Below, one piece after another: positions 1 to 9,509 of a stretch of DNA of 64,000 nucleotides. The first letter of the stretch is position 1. Every line of letters begins with the position of its first letter. The DNA comes from Sarcomyxa edulis (Eukaryota; Basidiomycota; Agaricomycetes; Agaricales; Mycenaceae), in the NCBI GenBank assembly GCA_009761415.1, contig QUOL01000009.1, positions 1,054,001 through 1,118,000 of the forward strand. Reading direction: 5' to 3'. Made by a program: the position numbers and the translations under genes. The notes beneath the pieces were generated by a model, which was not told where the DNA came from, searched no databases, and saw nothing but the letters and a program-made list of their open reading frames with translations.

Positions 1-550
1 AGATGTAATATGGATGAAACTCACCAGGTTCGATACCATTGAGGGAATTCGTCGCTCGCATTGAATATAGAAAATTTGAGAGATCTCTGGTCAATACTTG
101 CAAGCTCGTCTAGGTCGTCGTCTGAAGTTGAGCGCTGTAAGAAAAGGTGAGGCAAGAATAACAAAACGAGTTTGTGTATGTATAAGTTCCAGAACCTCGG
201 ACGTCCCGAGGGAGATCTTAGATACCGATCCCCATTTGCAATCGTAACGTGCTTTCAAGGCCTGCAGACGGAATCGAAATTTGAATGGAATAGAATAACT
301 AGTACGAGTAGTAAGGAGAGTGGGTGGTATAGCGTAGCGTGTCATAAAATCCGCTGCTGTGGGCACACTGTTTATAAGGAAGGTGCGTATTACACGAGGT
401 CGAAAGAGAAAGGCAGAAACAAAATAGAAAAAGCAGGAATATAGAGAGATATAGAAGTAGGAGAAAAAGAGAAAGAATGTGGTGCAATATATAAATTCGA
501 AGAACGAGGAAGCATAGCAGAAGTGCTTGGTTATGTACACAAAGCGCGTA
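1..550. other. 3' flank of the epsin gene, no gene seen
   Basis: This stretch lies downstream of the minus-strand epsin stop codon. Open frames on both strands are short and low in complexity, and I see no convincing exon. It could hold the epsin 3' untranslated region and the edge of a gene outside the window. Confidence 0.4.
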
Positions 551-582
551 TTAGATATCAAAGAACGGTCGTTCACCATTCT

Positions 583-613
<31 letters not shown>

Positions 614-2408
614 AGCAAAAGGATTGTGACCCGTCGTTTGGGACAGGACATTTCGCCCAGCAGGAGTATAACCATATCTGGACATTCAATTACGACGAGT
701 CAGTGGCATACTTTTCGATCAGCTCAAAAGACATTCATACCTGAGCTGACCGATGTTTCCAAAAGTATCCTGACCGTCGTCTCTGTTGGCGAAGAGACTA
801 GCCAAGTGAGCATGCTCTTGGTCGGCTCTTGTCTGTCGTGGTGGTCCTGTATTAGATGGTGGAGGAGAGGAGAATTGCGATGAGGCTGATGATGTCGATC
901 GAGAGGGTGGGGTGTTGGCGTATGTGCCTTGGAGGTTGAAGGAAGGACCCGTTGAGCTTGATGGGGACGGAACTGGTGGGATGGATGGCGAGACGGCAGG
1001 AGCGAATGGGTTGTTGGAGCTTTTATTGAGAGATTGTTGAATATGGAATTAGCAGCGAGACGATTCAAAAGAACATACCCAAACCCTGTAGGTTGAGCCA
1101 CGAGAGGCTGTTGAGGCTGCAAGAACTGTTGTTGCTGCTGCTGCTGCTGCTGGAAAAGTTGTTGCTGACGCATCCATTCTTCCTGTTGCTGTTGTTGCTG
1201 CTGCTGCTGTTGCTGCTGTTGCCAAACCTGTTGCTGACGTAGATACTCGGCCTAGAGAGCTCGGTGAGTTATACTACAAGATTAGAGGGCAGAGCCTACC
1301 TGCATAGCCTCCTGTTCCGCTTGCTGCTGATATGGGTTGAACGAGGTGAACTGAGGCTGCATTGGCATCTGCGTATACTGGGGTTGAATCTGTGTGAACT
1401 GTGGTTGGAGGCCAACAGTGTACGGTGTGGGGTCGTTTAGGCCAAATGAAGGGAACGGGTTGGTGCTTGGGGGCGCTCTGGAATGAACATGATTAGAGAG
1501 ACGGTTGTCTACAACAACGACAACACTCACAATTGGTTCTGGTCATCGAACAGAGCACTTGAATTGGAGTCCTCGACTGCTTTGTTCCTTTTGGCCTCCT
1601 CCTCCTCACTCAACTTGATAGCTTCCATCAAATCCTTCTCTTCCGCAGTCAAATGTCCCTGCTTAGCTTGCTCAGCGGCCAAAGTCCTCTTGCTCTCCTC
1701 TATAGCCTTCCTGAGCTCATCTTCATCACGGTTCGGTCTGACTCCGTTCAATCCTTTGGAGTGTATCTGCCTCCTGCGTTCATTCTCATCTTCGTCTTCC
1801 TCCGGCTCGTCAGACGCCCCTCCGCGGATCATCCGATCCCGCATAGACGCACGACTTCTTCGTTCCTCTCTCAATCGTCCCTCATCTTGCAAGAGATTAG
1901 TGATATCCTTGGCCTTTTGACGCACATTCGCTCCCTGATCCTTCCCGTCCTCGTCAATGTATTGGAATTCCTTGAGAGTCTTAATGATATAGATATTGTC
2001 TCGGAAGTAAATCACCACATTTTCGGAGCCAGCGTGTAGGCAGTAGTCGAGTACAGTCAAGCTCTGGGTATTCAATGCAAGTGTCAGTACATCGGTCGAG
2101 GAACGCCAGAGATAGATACACGCACTTTGAATACATGACGCCAATTCTTACCCTTGTCATTGAGTCGTTTATCGAGCATCTCCATGATTTCCACAAAGTC
2201 CCCCCTTGAGAATACATGTTAGTATACCTCAAGATTCGAATGATTATACCCACTGATTATAAGTCATCTGAGCGATCTCGTTCATTTGTGTACCCGAAGG
2301 TCCCCATGGATCGTTCGATGTGGCATCCCGAACTTTGGCCTGCGTGTCCGAGTACCCTTTGGTGTAATTCTTTGCTACTCTGAGTGCGCCTTTTCCGAAA
2401 TGCTGCAT
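551..2408 (-). CDS. Epsin, ENTH-domain endocytic adaptor (Ent1/Ent2 type)
   Basis: Seven exons on the minus strand join to 507 codons: 2408-2254, 2204-2126, 2063-1531, 1477-1300, 1251-1079, 1019-741 and 677-551; all junctions are GT-AG and keep frame. The N-terminus carries an ENTH domain (about residues 8-145, with KGALRVAKNYTKGYS, TSNDPWGPSG and LTVLDYCLHAGSENVV). Two ubiquitin-interacting motifs follow (EDELRKAIEESK and EKDLMEAIKLSEEE). After them come glutamine-rich stretches encoded by CAG/CAA runs and three NPF motifs (TNPFPSF, NNPFAPA, HNPFAQQ), the last near the C-terminus. In the family the ENTH domain binds PtdIns(4,5)P2, the UIMs bind ubiquitylated cargo and NPF motifs bind EH-domain proteins, so it should act at clathrin-coated endocytic sites. 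The start at 2408 gives the usual short leader before KGALRVAKN; an upstream exon cannot be excluded. Confidence 0.92.
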
Positions 2409-2691
2409 GACTGTACCCTGCTATGTGAGATGTGAGTTTGAAAGTGGGTGGGGCTGCGGTCAAGCAACACACAGCTCGCGGCCGGTTTAGTCAATCTTGA
2501 ACACAACGCCCACGGCGCCAATCTCCCATCTACTCAAGTTGCTTTCTTGCTCAAAGTATACAATCAAGGTATATCGTCTGGTATTGATGGCTGTCAAAAT
2601 TGATCTCAGAGCGAATTTTTAGCGTAGAATACTAGTAAAAATTGATTGACTTCAGAATCAAGATCAAATTGCACTCGACGTCGAGCCCATC

Positions 2692-3637
2692 ATGTCTACA
2701 GTAAACTCTACAATAAAATCAATCAATGCAACCGATATTCCTCGATACACATCGATAGAAGAGAACAGGGCTCTCCTCTCCTCAACTCCCACTTCTTTTG
2801 CCGATATCCCACCCGTTTTACTGCACAAAGAAGATTCTGTCAATATCGTTCTCGATCCTCCAGTAGAGGGTTTCAGTACTCCCCAGGAGCTGGCTGGAAC
2901 GCTCTACATACTCAATAGGCAGATATCTTTCAAGTCGTCGTTTCATTCCACCCACTTACAGTACTTTCTAGTGCCCTAATTTTCATGTCCAGCGTTGGCC
3001 ATGGTTTTCAGATACAATACCCATCGATCACTCTTCATGCTATATCTCACAAAATCGAACCCGGGCCGTACATATATTGCCAGATAGACGAGCCATCCGG
3101 CAAAGAAACCGAAGAAGTAGTCGGTGAGGACGAACTTGGGCAATACTGGGAACTCAAGATATTCCCTACCACGGAAGAAACTAAGGAAACCTCTTGTACG
3201 CACCTATCCTTTTTACAAGGGTGCGACAGCCATTCTGACATCTGCTTGTAGTGGAGGGAATGTTCTTAGGGTTATCCACTGCCGCAGCTATGAACCCCGA
3301 CGCACCCCTAGAAGACGAATTCGAACAGAGCGACAACTTCGACACGGTGGACGATGAGCAGGAAATGAGTGAACTAGGGAGGGTGCGCAGTGATTTCTTG
3401 AACAACAATCGATTCGCGCCGTACTAGACCATCCTACCTTTCCAGCATACTCTCGAATATCTACAAAGTATTCTTGTATATCCGGACGGGGATCCTTCCT
3501 CTACCGAGGTAGATGCTGATGAAAATGCTTTCGAAGACGCCGACGAGCAGCAAAAACATGGGGACGAGATCGAGCACTCCGAAATAGACCTCGACGGGCG
3601 GCAGACCAACGGGGCTGAGAAAGATGAGACGACTTGA
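2692..3637 (+). CDS. ICln/Lot5-type (Voldacs domain) PH-like protein
   Basis: Four exons (2692-2918, 2972-3195, 3252-3382, 3428-3637) give 263 residues. The conserved core reads GFSTPQELAGTLYILNSAL then FMSSVGHGFQIQYPSITLHA, a close match to the pICln fold. After it come an acidic loop, LKIFP, LEGMFLGLSTAAAMNPD and an acidic tail. In animals pICln is an assembly chaperone in spliceosomal Sm-ring formation; the role in fungi is less settled. The first intron (2919-2971) has to start with GC rather than GT to preserve the core, so it appears to be a GC-AG intron. The gene is divergent from the epsin gene, with 283 bp between the two start codons, which may hold a shared promoter. Confidence 0.85.
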
Positions 3638-4868
3638 ATCTATTGAATGTACGACCAATATATATTTACACGCTTGCTTGATTTGCTGAACCGTCATCAT
3701 TGCCCATCCTTCCAAATATATTTGCGTTGGAGAGGCGCATCACATGTTGTACCGTGCACCGATCGTCAAAGCTTGGCTGCTCATCCAAGGTCTTATTGCT
3801 CAGCTAGTTGATTCGAAGCTAACGCGAATTTCTAAGACAGATGAAGAAATGCCACCTACGGTGAGTCTGTGGCGCTTTTGTCCTTCGTAGCATGTCTACT
3901 AAATATGTTATGATTAAGGTGTTGTTCACATTTTTGTAATGACCACCTTGTTCGTCCATGCGGCCGACTTTGCTAGATTGATGGCGCATTTGGCAGAGTT
4001 TGTTTCCCAACGGTCCCTTCAACGAGTCGGTATCAAATCTATGATGTGACATGACGCCCGTATCACTTACCTCGAGATCGAACCTCGAACCTCGAAACCC
4101 GCTCTGAATCCGCTATCCTTCTTCACCGATGTCCATGATGTTCGTTGAACTGCCCGAGGTTGGCCCGATGCCCATTGTCGTATTTGGATCTGTTTGAGTC
4201 CAATGGTGATAGCTGTGTCGGCCAATTTCTAACTATTCCCAACTCCTGAGGTTGCTAAGTAGATATTTACCCTGTTGTAAATGTGCATAAACCCTGGTGA
4301 GCTTTCCAACGATATCCAAGATGATGGTGTGCTGTTCAATATCCATCCAGTCATTATCAGAGCTCTTAGATAGACTCTCATCAACAGAGCCCTATTGAAA
4401 CGTGTACCTTGCGTGTTCCACGCCTATGGACTCACATACTTGTTATTTATGGACATGTGTACGCCAAATAGTTCTATCAGGTTGCGTCGCTTCATTGGCC
4501 CCAACGGCTACAAGACAAGAATGAATCAACTACTTTGATAAGTCTGAGTAGGGTGCCATCTTCTCAAGAGACGCCTTGATACATCAAGACGATCATCCGA
4601 GTGGCAGGTGTGTGGCTACGCTTCAAGATTGGGCTCTCCAAACCTGCGCGAGTATCTCACCCACAACTAAATGTCGCCGGAGATTGATCTCATTGCCGAG
4701 AGATGATTGTCTCCTCGATCTGTGGATGCTCAAAAACTTGCAGACCTTGTGACCGTCCCTGGCGCTTCCAGATGACTCAAAAAAATACTTAAGTAAACGA
4801 TAGGGCTTCTTCTCTGATCTCACTGCCCATCAGTCTGCCCTCTCTGTACCTTCACGTCCAGCCCAGGT
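3638..4868. other. Intergenic, nothing supported
   Basis: About 1.2 kb between the ICln-type gene and the membrane protein gene. Only short frames without family resemblance or consistent splice sites occur. A cluster of TCGAACC near 4076-4100 resembles a tRNA B box but has no matching A box. Confidence 0.5.
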
Positions 4869-5914
4869 ATGCCCGCTAACGTCCCTCCAAATTTCAATTA
4901 TGCCAAGTTCTTCGGCATAGAGTCTGTTGCTGCGTCTGTCATCTTCGTCGCTCTCTACATTGGTTTGCTTGTGCGATTCATCCGTCAATCGATACGGATT
5001 CAAACATATGTGCACATCGTCTTGGTGTTTTTCTGTGTCAGTGGGTATCGATCTAGTCTGAATCCTGCGAGGGTTGGATCAGTATTGACTCCCTGATTTG
5101 GGCCCCCTCTATAGTGCGTATAACGGCGTTCGTAACGCGTACAGTCCTAGCGTCTTCTGACGGTGCTGGTCAGAATATAAGACTCCTCGTCGCCAACCAA
5201 GTCTTCTTCAATGTGGGATTCTTCGGTCTCTTATACTCCGCTTACACATTGGTCCTCGATCGGTAAGTACAAGTGTTTTCAAAGGGCATCATGGTGAACA
5301 CCTAGTCCCTCCAGGGAAATCATATATGGTGTTCCTACAAAGTTCAGCATCATCTTCCGTATAACTCACGACCGTCGCATATTCCGATTCCTCCTCTTGA
5401 CTGCAGTCATCCTGGGGACCGTAGGTCTCTCTAGATCGTTAGCTCCTCATGCGTCTCAGAGCGAGCTCAACGCCGCAAACGCATTACGCAAAGCCGGTAT
5501 CATTCTTTTCCTGATCCTCACTGTGGTCCAAGCATTCCAAACGGGAGTCCTCGCAAGTGTTGAACATCGGTATCAGGGTATGTATAATCGCCTTTTCTAG
5601 CTTCGTCCCGACTAACGAGTCATCGTGTTCCAGCCAAGCTGAACGACAAATCGAAAGAAGAACCATGGGGCATGCGCCATGCCACCCACATCCTCTGCGT
5701 TGTTTCGATCCTCCTGATCGTCCGTGAGGCCTTCTTCACTGCCACCATCGGGAATATCAAGCAGGCTGGTAACGAGCACCTATGGTACCCCCTTGCAGCT
5801 CTATCAGAGCTCCTTTGCGTCATTCTTTATGCGGCACCAGGACTCATTCCACCGAGGTCGGATCTTCACGAAAGGCAGACGGATGATAAAGAAATGGAGA
5901 CTGTTGACGCGTAA
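4869..5914 (+). CDS. Seven-helix membrane protein of unknown function (fungal, DUF7702-like)
   Basis: Four exons (4869-5040, 5115-5262, 5315-5577, 5634-5914) give 287 residues. Hydrophobic segments can be seen at about residues 16-36, 45-65, 75-105, 125-145, 165-190, 212-235 and 248-268, separated by short basic loops such as VRFIRQSIRIQ and RITHDRRIFR. The C-terminus is acidic and cytoplasmic-looking (DDKEMETVDA). The layout matches a large basidiomycete family of seven-transmembrane proteins that I associate with DUF7702; that assignment is from memory and unverified. No catalytic motif is visible. The function is unknown; a receptor-like role would be a guess. Confidence 0.75.
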
Positions 5915-6138
5915 TGGAGAATCGATGTTGCGAAGACAGGTTGTACGCGCAGATATTCGTCTTCCTGTCGCGGTTTACAACTGTCCCTAACATCGAATTG
6001 TGATGGTGCAATAAAATCGGAAGCTTCGTTGTGCAGTAGCGCCTCGTTGAGACACAAAAGTATGTGCCACTCCCCATAGTAGATCTGAACCCGGAGAATC
6101 TACAAGTCCACGAACACTTCAGTCAACCCCCCCCTCCC

Positions 6139-6184
6139 AACCTCTTAGGTTGACAAAATTGACAGAATATATAACCTAAGAGGT
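6139..6184. repeat. 11-bp inverted repeat
   Basis: CCTCTTAGGTT at about 6141 is followed 22 bp later by its reverse complement AACCTAAGAGG. It marks the left edge of the degenerate repeat block that ends at the retrotransposon. It could be a terminal fragment of a small DNA transposon. Confidence 0.5.
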
Positions 6185-6770
6185 ATGAGTGCCCATGGGC
6201 ACGTGGTTAATCCCAAGATATCTTGGGCTTCCCCAAAATTCCTATGGGACTGTCAGTGGGTGCGGGATCTTGGGAACATCCCATCTTTGGGTATGTCCTA
6301 GAAGGCTTGCCCATGTCCCACTTACCCATGGGACAGCCCATGGCTGCTGGGCTTCCCCAGAATGTCACAGGGTGTCTGGGGTCACTTTTCCATTTTTTTC
6401 CTAGCATTTGCGTTTAGCACCAGGTATCATTGTTATGGTTTATTAGCATCCGAGAGTGGTGCAGTACAAGGCCTGTCATTGTATACAAGAAAAAGGATCT
6501 TATACGAGGTGTACAGAGCAGGTCTAACATGAGGGAAACAGGTGGGCGTTGCAGGAGGAGTGTTGATATCCATGTTGGTGTCAAAGTCCAGATCTGACTG
6601 ATATTGGTTGTAGTCCCCAACCTCTGTCATGTCATCACAGATGGGGAAATTGGTGGAGGAAGCAGAAGAGGTGAAGGATTGCTCAAGAGTGGTTATGGGC
6701 CAAAGACAGGGCCGACAAAGGTGAATGGGCATGTACAAGGGAGCATGGTGTGATCTAGAGATAGTACTGT

Positions 6771-7256
6771 TCAGGCTGGTGTAGTTGTTATTGTGATGGT
6801 GTTAGCGTTGGCGTTGTTAGTGCGGAGGATGGTATTGGAAACAGATACGGCTAGACTGTGCGTTGGAGAGACAGTGTTGTTGGAGAGGGGCTGACAACAA
6901 CGATTGGCAAGTTTACCAGAAGATTGGAAGGTGAGAGATGGTGCTGCTCGCAAGGGTTTGGGAGTTGTTTCTAGAAATGGGTTGTTTAGGTGATTGAGAG
7001 AGTCTCTGCCTGAGTGCAGACAGAAGGTAATGGCTGGCTCTGTGTCCTTATTGGGTGATGAGGCAATGATTACAGATTTGTCAGAGATATCTGTTGACAG
7101 CTCTGCGTGTGTTGCGTGAGGAGAGCGATGACCTGCTAGTGGTAATACTGCTGAATTGGACTTTGGGATAATCCGCTGTTGTTGACGCATGCTAAGTGGA
7201 TGACTACCTTTATGATTTGAACTCTCAATAAGGCTTATTATACCTTCAATCAACAT
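6771..7256 (-). pseudogene. Unrecognised open frame, likely transposon-gene remnant
   Basis: A 161-codon minus-strand frame begins MLIEGIISLIESSNHKG, continues through a serine- and asparagine-rich stretch and ends in a TITITTTP tail. The codon content is plausible for coding sequence, but I recognise no domain. Frames to its left (6433-6738) might once have been further exons. Its place in degenerate repeats favours a decayed transposon gene over a host gene. Confidence 0.25.
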
Positions 7257-7309
7257 GTCTTATATGTACCATATCACTCTTCCCAGGGAATGTAGCACTC
7301 TTCCCGGGG

Positions 7310-7408
7310 AAGCATCACTCTACCCAGGGACAAACTATCTCTACCCGGGGACAGACTATCTCTACCCGGGGACAGACTATCTCTGCCCGGGGACAAACTA
7401 TCTCTATC
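7310..7408. repeat. 21-bp tandem repeat, about four units
   Basis: The unit is CTACCCGGGGACAGACTATCT with small variations. The same CCCGGGGA core recurs singly on both sides (about 7275-7310 and 7445-7475). The CCCGGG centres make each unit self-complementary. Confidence 0.7.
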
Positions 7409-7702
7409 CAGTCATGACCTTGGTCCATTGGGAAGATATATGTTTTACCCGGGGAAGACATATGTCTACCCGGGGAACATGTATATCTTCCCTGGGAAGA
7501 TACACATCTTTCAGGGATGTTCCCAACTCCTTCCACATACTACGTGGGCTTCCCTAATATCATGTGGGACCTGACCATTAATTTAGGGAAGTCCCACAGA
7601 GTAGTAGAGAAATTGCCTCACTTGCTACAACATAATATCACTTATGCATCACTTTCTAACAACTTGATATATTTGTTAGCCAAAACAATACTAACTAACT
7701 AT

Positions 7703-7733
7703 GTAGTCCATGGCAATCATGTGGGTTACACGG
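7703..7733. repeat. Interrupted copy of a roughly 60-bp direct repeat at the insertion site
   Basis: GTAGTCCATGGCAATCATG followed by GGGTTACACGG abuts the left LTR. A nearly identical copy with GGGTAACACGG lies at 25,291-25,319, just beyond the right LTR. Sequence after the right LTR begins ACGGGTATGGGCC, as does sequence after the second repeat copy, so the element split one unit. ACGG flanks both LTR ends (7730-7733 and 25247-25250) as a 4-bp target duplication. Confidence 0.7.
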
Positions 7734-8723
7734 TGTGAGGATGCCAGCATCCCCAGCCAAGGAATCGACAACTATACAACGACCTACTCTTATGCGACTC
7801 CCCAGACATAGCTAACTACAGAAATACTGGTGATATTACCACAAACGACTTACTTTTCGAATGACCGGACACTGAAAGACACCAAGTACCCACTACTTGA
7901 CGGTTCCTCCCCGAAAGCGGCCTCTTCATCCACTCACGAAATGCTAACCCGCCTTCGGTCACGTCTCAGAACGTTTCGGAATACTTGAAATCACACACGA
8001 ACAACTTCTCCAAAGGAAATCTACCGCCAGAACCCAATTCCCTATCGTCGTTTCACCTGACCGAAGGCCCAACGTACTCGATCACCTCTCCGCAGCCCCC
8101 TAGATCCTTCGGACAGATCCCAAATCGTTTCAGCAGGTTCCCTTTCACCTCTAGAAGACCTCATCGAGAGATACTTCACCGACAAAACATTGCCACCAGT
8201 TGACATACCGCCAACGTGATGCTTGCTGCCCTGAGCTGTTCTTCCTATCAAATCGGACATATTCCCTTTACATTGCGATCTCAATTCACACCTTTCTATG
8301 CATCTGGACGCCTCGTTAAGACCTCCGTCCACCCTGACCAAGTGGTGCTACGGAATATTCTTCCCTCTGTGTTTATCACATGACACAGCACTTGTAAGCG
8401 AGGTATCGCCCGCTAACAAAGACACTACAGGTCTCCGCCTAGCAACCCACATCAAATTCACTCTTCTCGGACAACTTTGGCCGTCGCATCTTGGAAAAAT
8501 CTATCGGAAGCTCCCCATCATCCTGCTCACTCGGACATGTTTCATCCCTTCGCAAATTCACCTTGCAACGCTTTCAGAAAACACCTCAGGCCCTAACCTT
8601 TCACACTGAGCGAGGTTCGGACACATCAAAACCAATACCGGATCTGTTTCATCATTGGAGATCTCGGGGACCTTGGGATGGCACTCGGGGTGAAGAATTA
8701 GGCAAGGACAGGGAAGGAATTCA

Positions 8724-8732
8724 TATATAAAG
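8724..8732 (+). promoter_or_regulatory. Probable LTR TATA box
   Basis: TATATAAAG about 1 kb into the LTR is the best core-promoter match. Transcription would then start near 8755 and leave roughly 720 bp of R-U5, including the AGCTSTCCGA array, in the RNA. Confidence 0.5.
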
Positions 8733-8944
8733 TAGGATAGGACGTGGAGAACGGTAGATAGAACCAGTGTGGACGAGAACCAGAGGAACATACCCGAATC
8801 GACCAACTACCCAGTCACTCTCTATAGGAATTCTATCTCTTTCTCATACTTCTGAAACCGAGACAAGGAACGATTACAGGAGTCGGTCAAAACAAGAGAA
8901 AAAGGACTTGATTCAGTCGGCAGTACCACTCCCGGAACAAAGGA

Positions 8945-9245
8945 AGCTCTCCGAAATCAGTCCAGAGCTGTCCGAAAACCCTCGAAGCTCTCCGAAATCA
9001 GTTCAGAGCTGTCCGAAACCTTCGATAGCTCTCCGAAGACGTTTTATAACTATACAAAGCATCGGTCAGCTCACCAAAAGCTGTCCGAGGCCCTCGTAGG
9101 TTCTCCAAGATCGAACTTATAGCTGTCCGAAGCCCCCGATAGCTCTCCGAAGACGTATTATAAGCCGTCCGAAGCATCGATCAGCTCTCCGAAAGCTGTC
9201 CGAGGCCTTCGTAGGTTTTCCAAGATCGAACCTATAGCTGTCCGA
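8945..9245 (+). repeat. Direct-repeat array AGCT(C/G)TCCGA in the LTR
   Basis: I count eleven exact copies of AGCTCTCCGA or AGCTGTCCGA and one AGCCGTCCGA within 300 bp, separated by irregular 8-60 bp spacers. On the reverse strand each reads TCGGASAGCT and so carries one CGG triplet, the half-site bound by Zn(II)2Cys6 proteins. The same array is present in all three LTRs of the window. Confidence 0.75.
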
Positions 9246-9481
9246 AGCCTCTAAACGGCCTACCGAGAACGATCCTACAAGTCCGAAGCTTACCTTACAC
9301 CTCATCATCTCATACCCGCCTCACCGCCATACGAACACATTATCCAAACACAAGTCACTGGGCATTAGGATTTCTCGCTACGTAAAATCCCCTCCGAGAA
9401 AACGTCACCTTACCCCCTAGAGGCGAACTATAGTTAGGAGTCTAGCCCATCTACTCCTAGCGCTGCAGTCCTCATCACAAC

Positions 9482-9499
9482 TGGAGCCCACCGCGAGGG
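9482..9499 (+). promoter_or_regulatory. Putative primer-binding site
   Basis: TGGAGCCCACCGCGAGGG starts 2 bp after the left LTR. The leading TGG complements the CCA end of a tRNA. The implied tRNA has U before CCA and an acceptor strand starting GCCCACC; I cannot name it from sequence alone. Confidence 0.55.
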
Positions 9500-9509
9500 G
9501 ATTTAAAAG

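Larger units (their letters stand above)
6185..7733. mobile_element. Degenerate repeat block, probable non-autonomous transposon remnants
   Basis: The block is rich in short palindromes and related motifs. Examples are CCCAAGATATCTTGGG near 6213, TGGGCTTCCCC near 6226 and 6350, and a near-perfect stem of GTGGGCTTCCCTAA (about 7541) with TTTAGGGAAGTCCCAC (about 7586). A tandem array lies at 7310-7408. The right end carries a motif (GTAGTCCATGGCAATCATG, 7703) that recurs at 25,291 beyond the retrotransposon, so copy 1 inserted into this repeat. Minus-strand frames at 6433-7256 have no start-to-stop gene structure that I recognise. Confidence 0.45.
7734..9479 (+). repeat. Copy 1 left (5') LTR
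   Basis: 1,746 bp from TGTGAGGATGCC to CCTCATCACA, with TGTGA/TCACA inverted ends. It matches 23501-25246 and, in reverse, 41560-43305 in length and, as far as I can read, in sequence. It contains a TATA box and an array of AGCTSTCCGA repeats. Open frames inside it recur only because the LTR is repeated and show no protein features. Confidence 0.95.

Noticed and set aside
91..675. 194-codon minus-strand frame over the epsin 3' end
   Set aside because: It reads through the last epsin exon out of the splice-supported structure and turns low-complexity beyond it.
4070..4105. TCGAACC repeats resembling a tRNA B box
   Set aside because: No A box or cloverleaf at a fitting distance on either strand.
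7310..7408. CRISPR-like regular repeats
   Set aside because: Tandem 21-bp units without unique spacers, in a eukaryotic genome.
7985..9308. Open frames of 60-110 codons inside the LTR (and its two other copies)
   Set aside because: They recur only because the LTR recurs, overlap on both strands and show no protein features.
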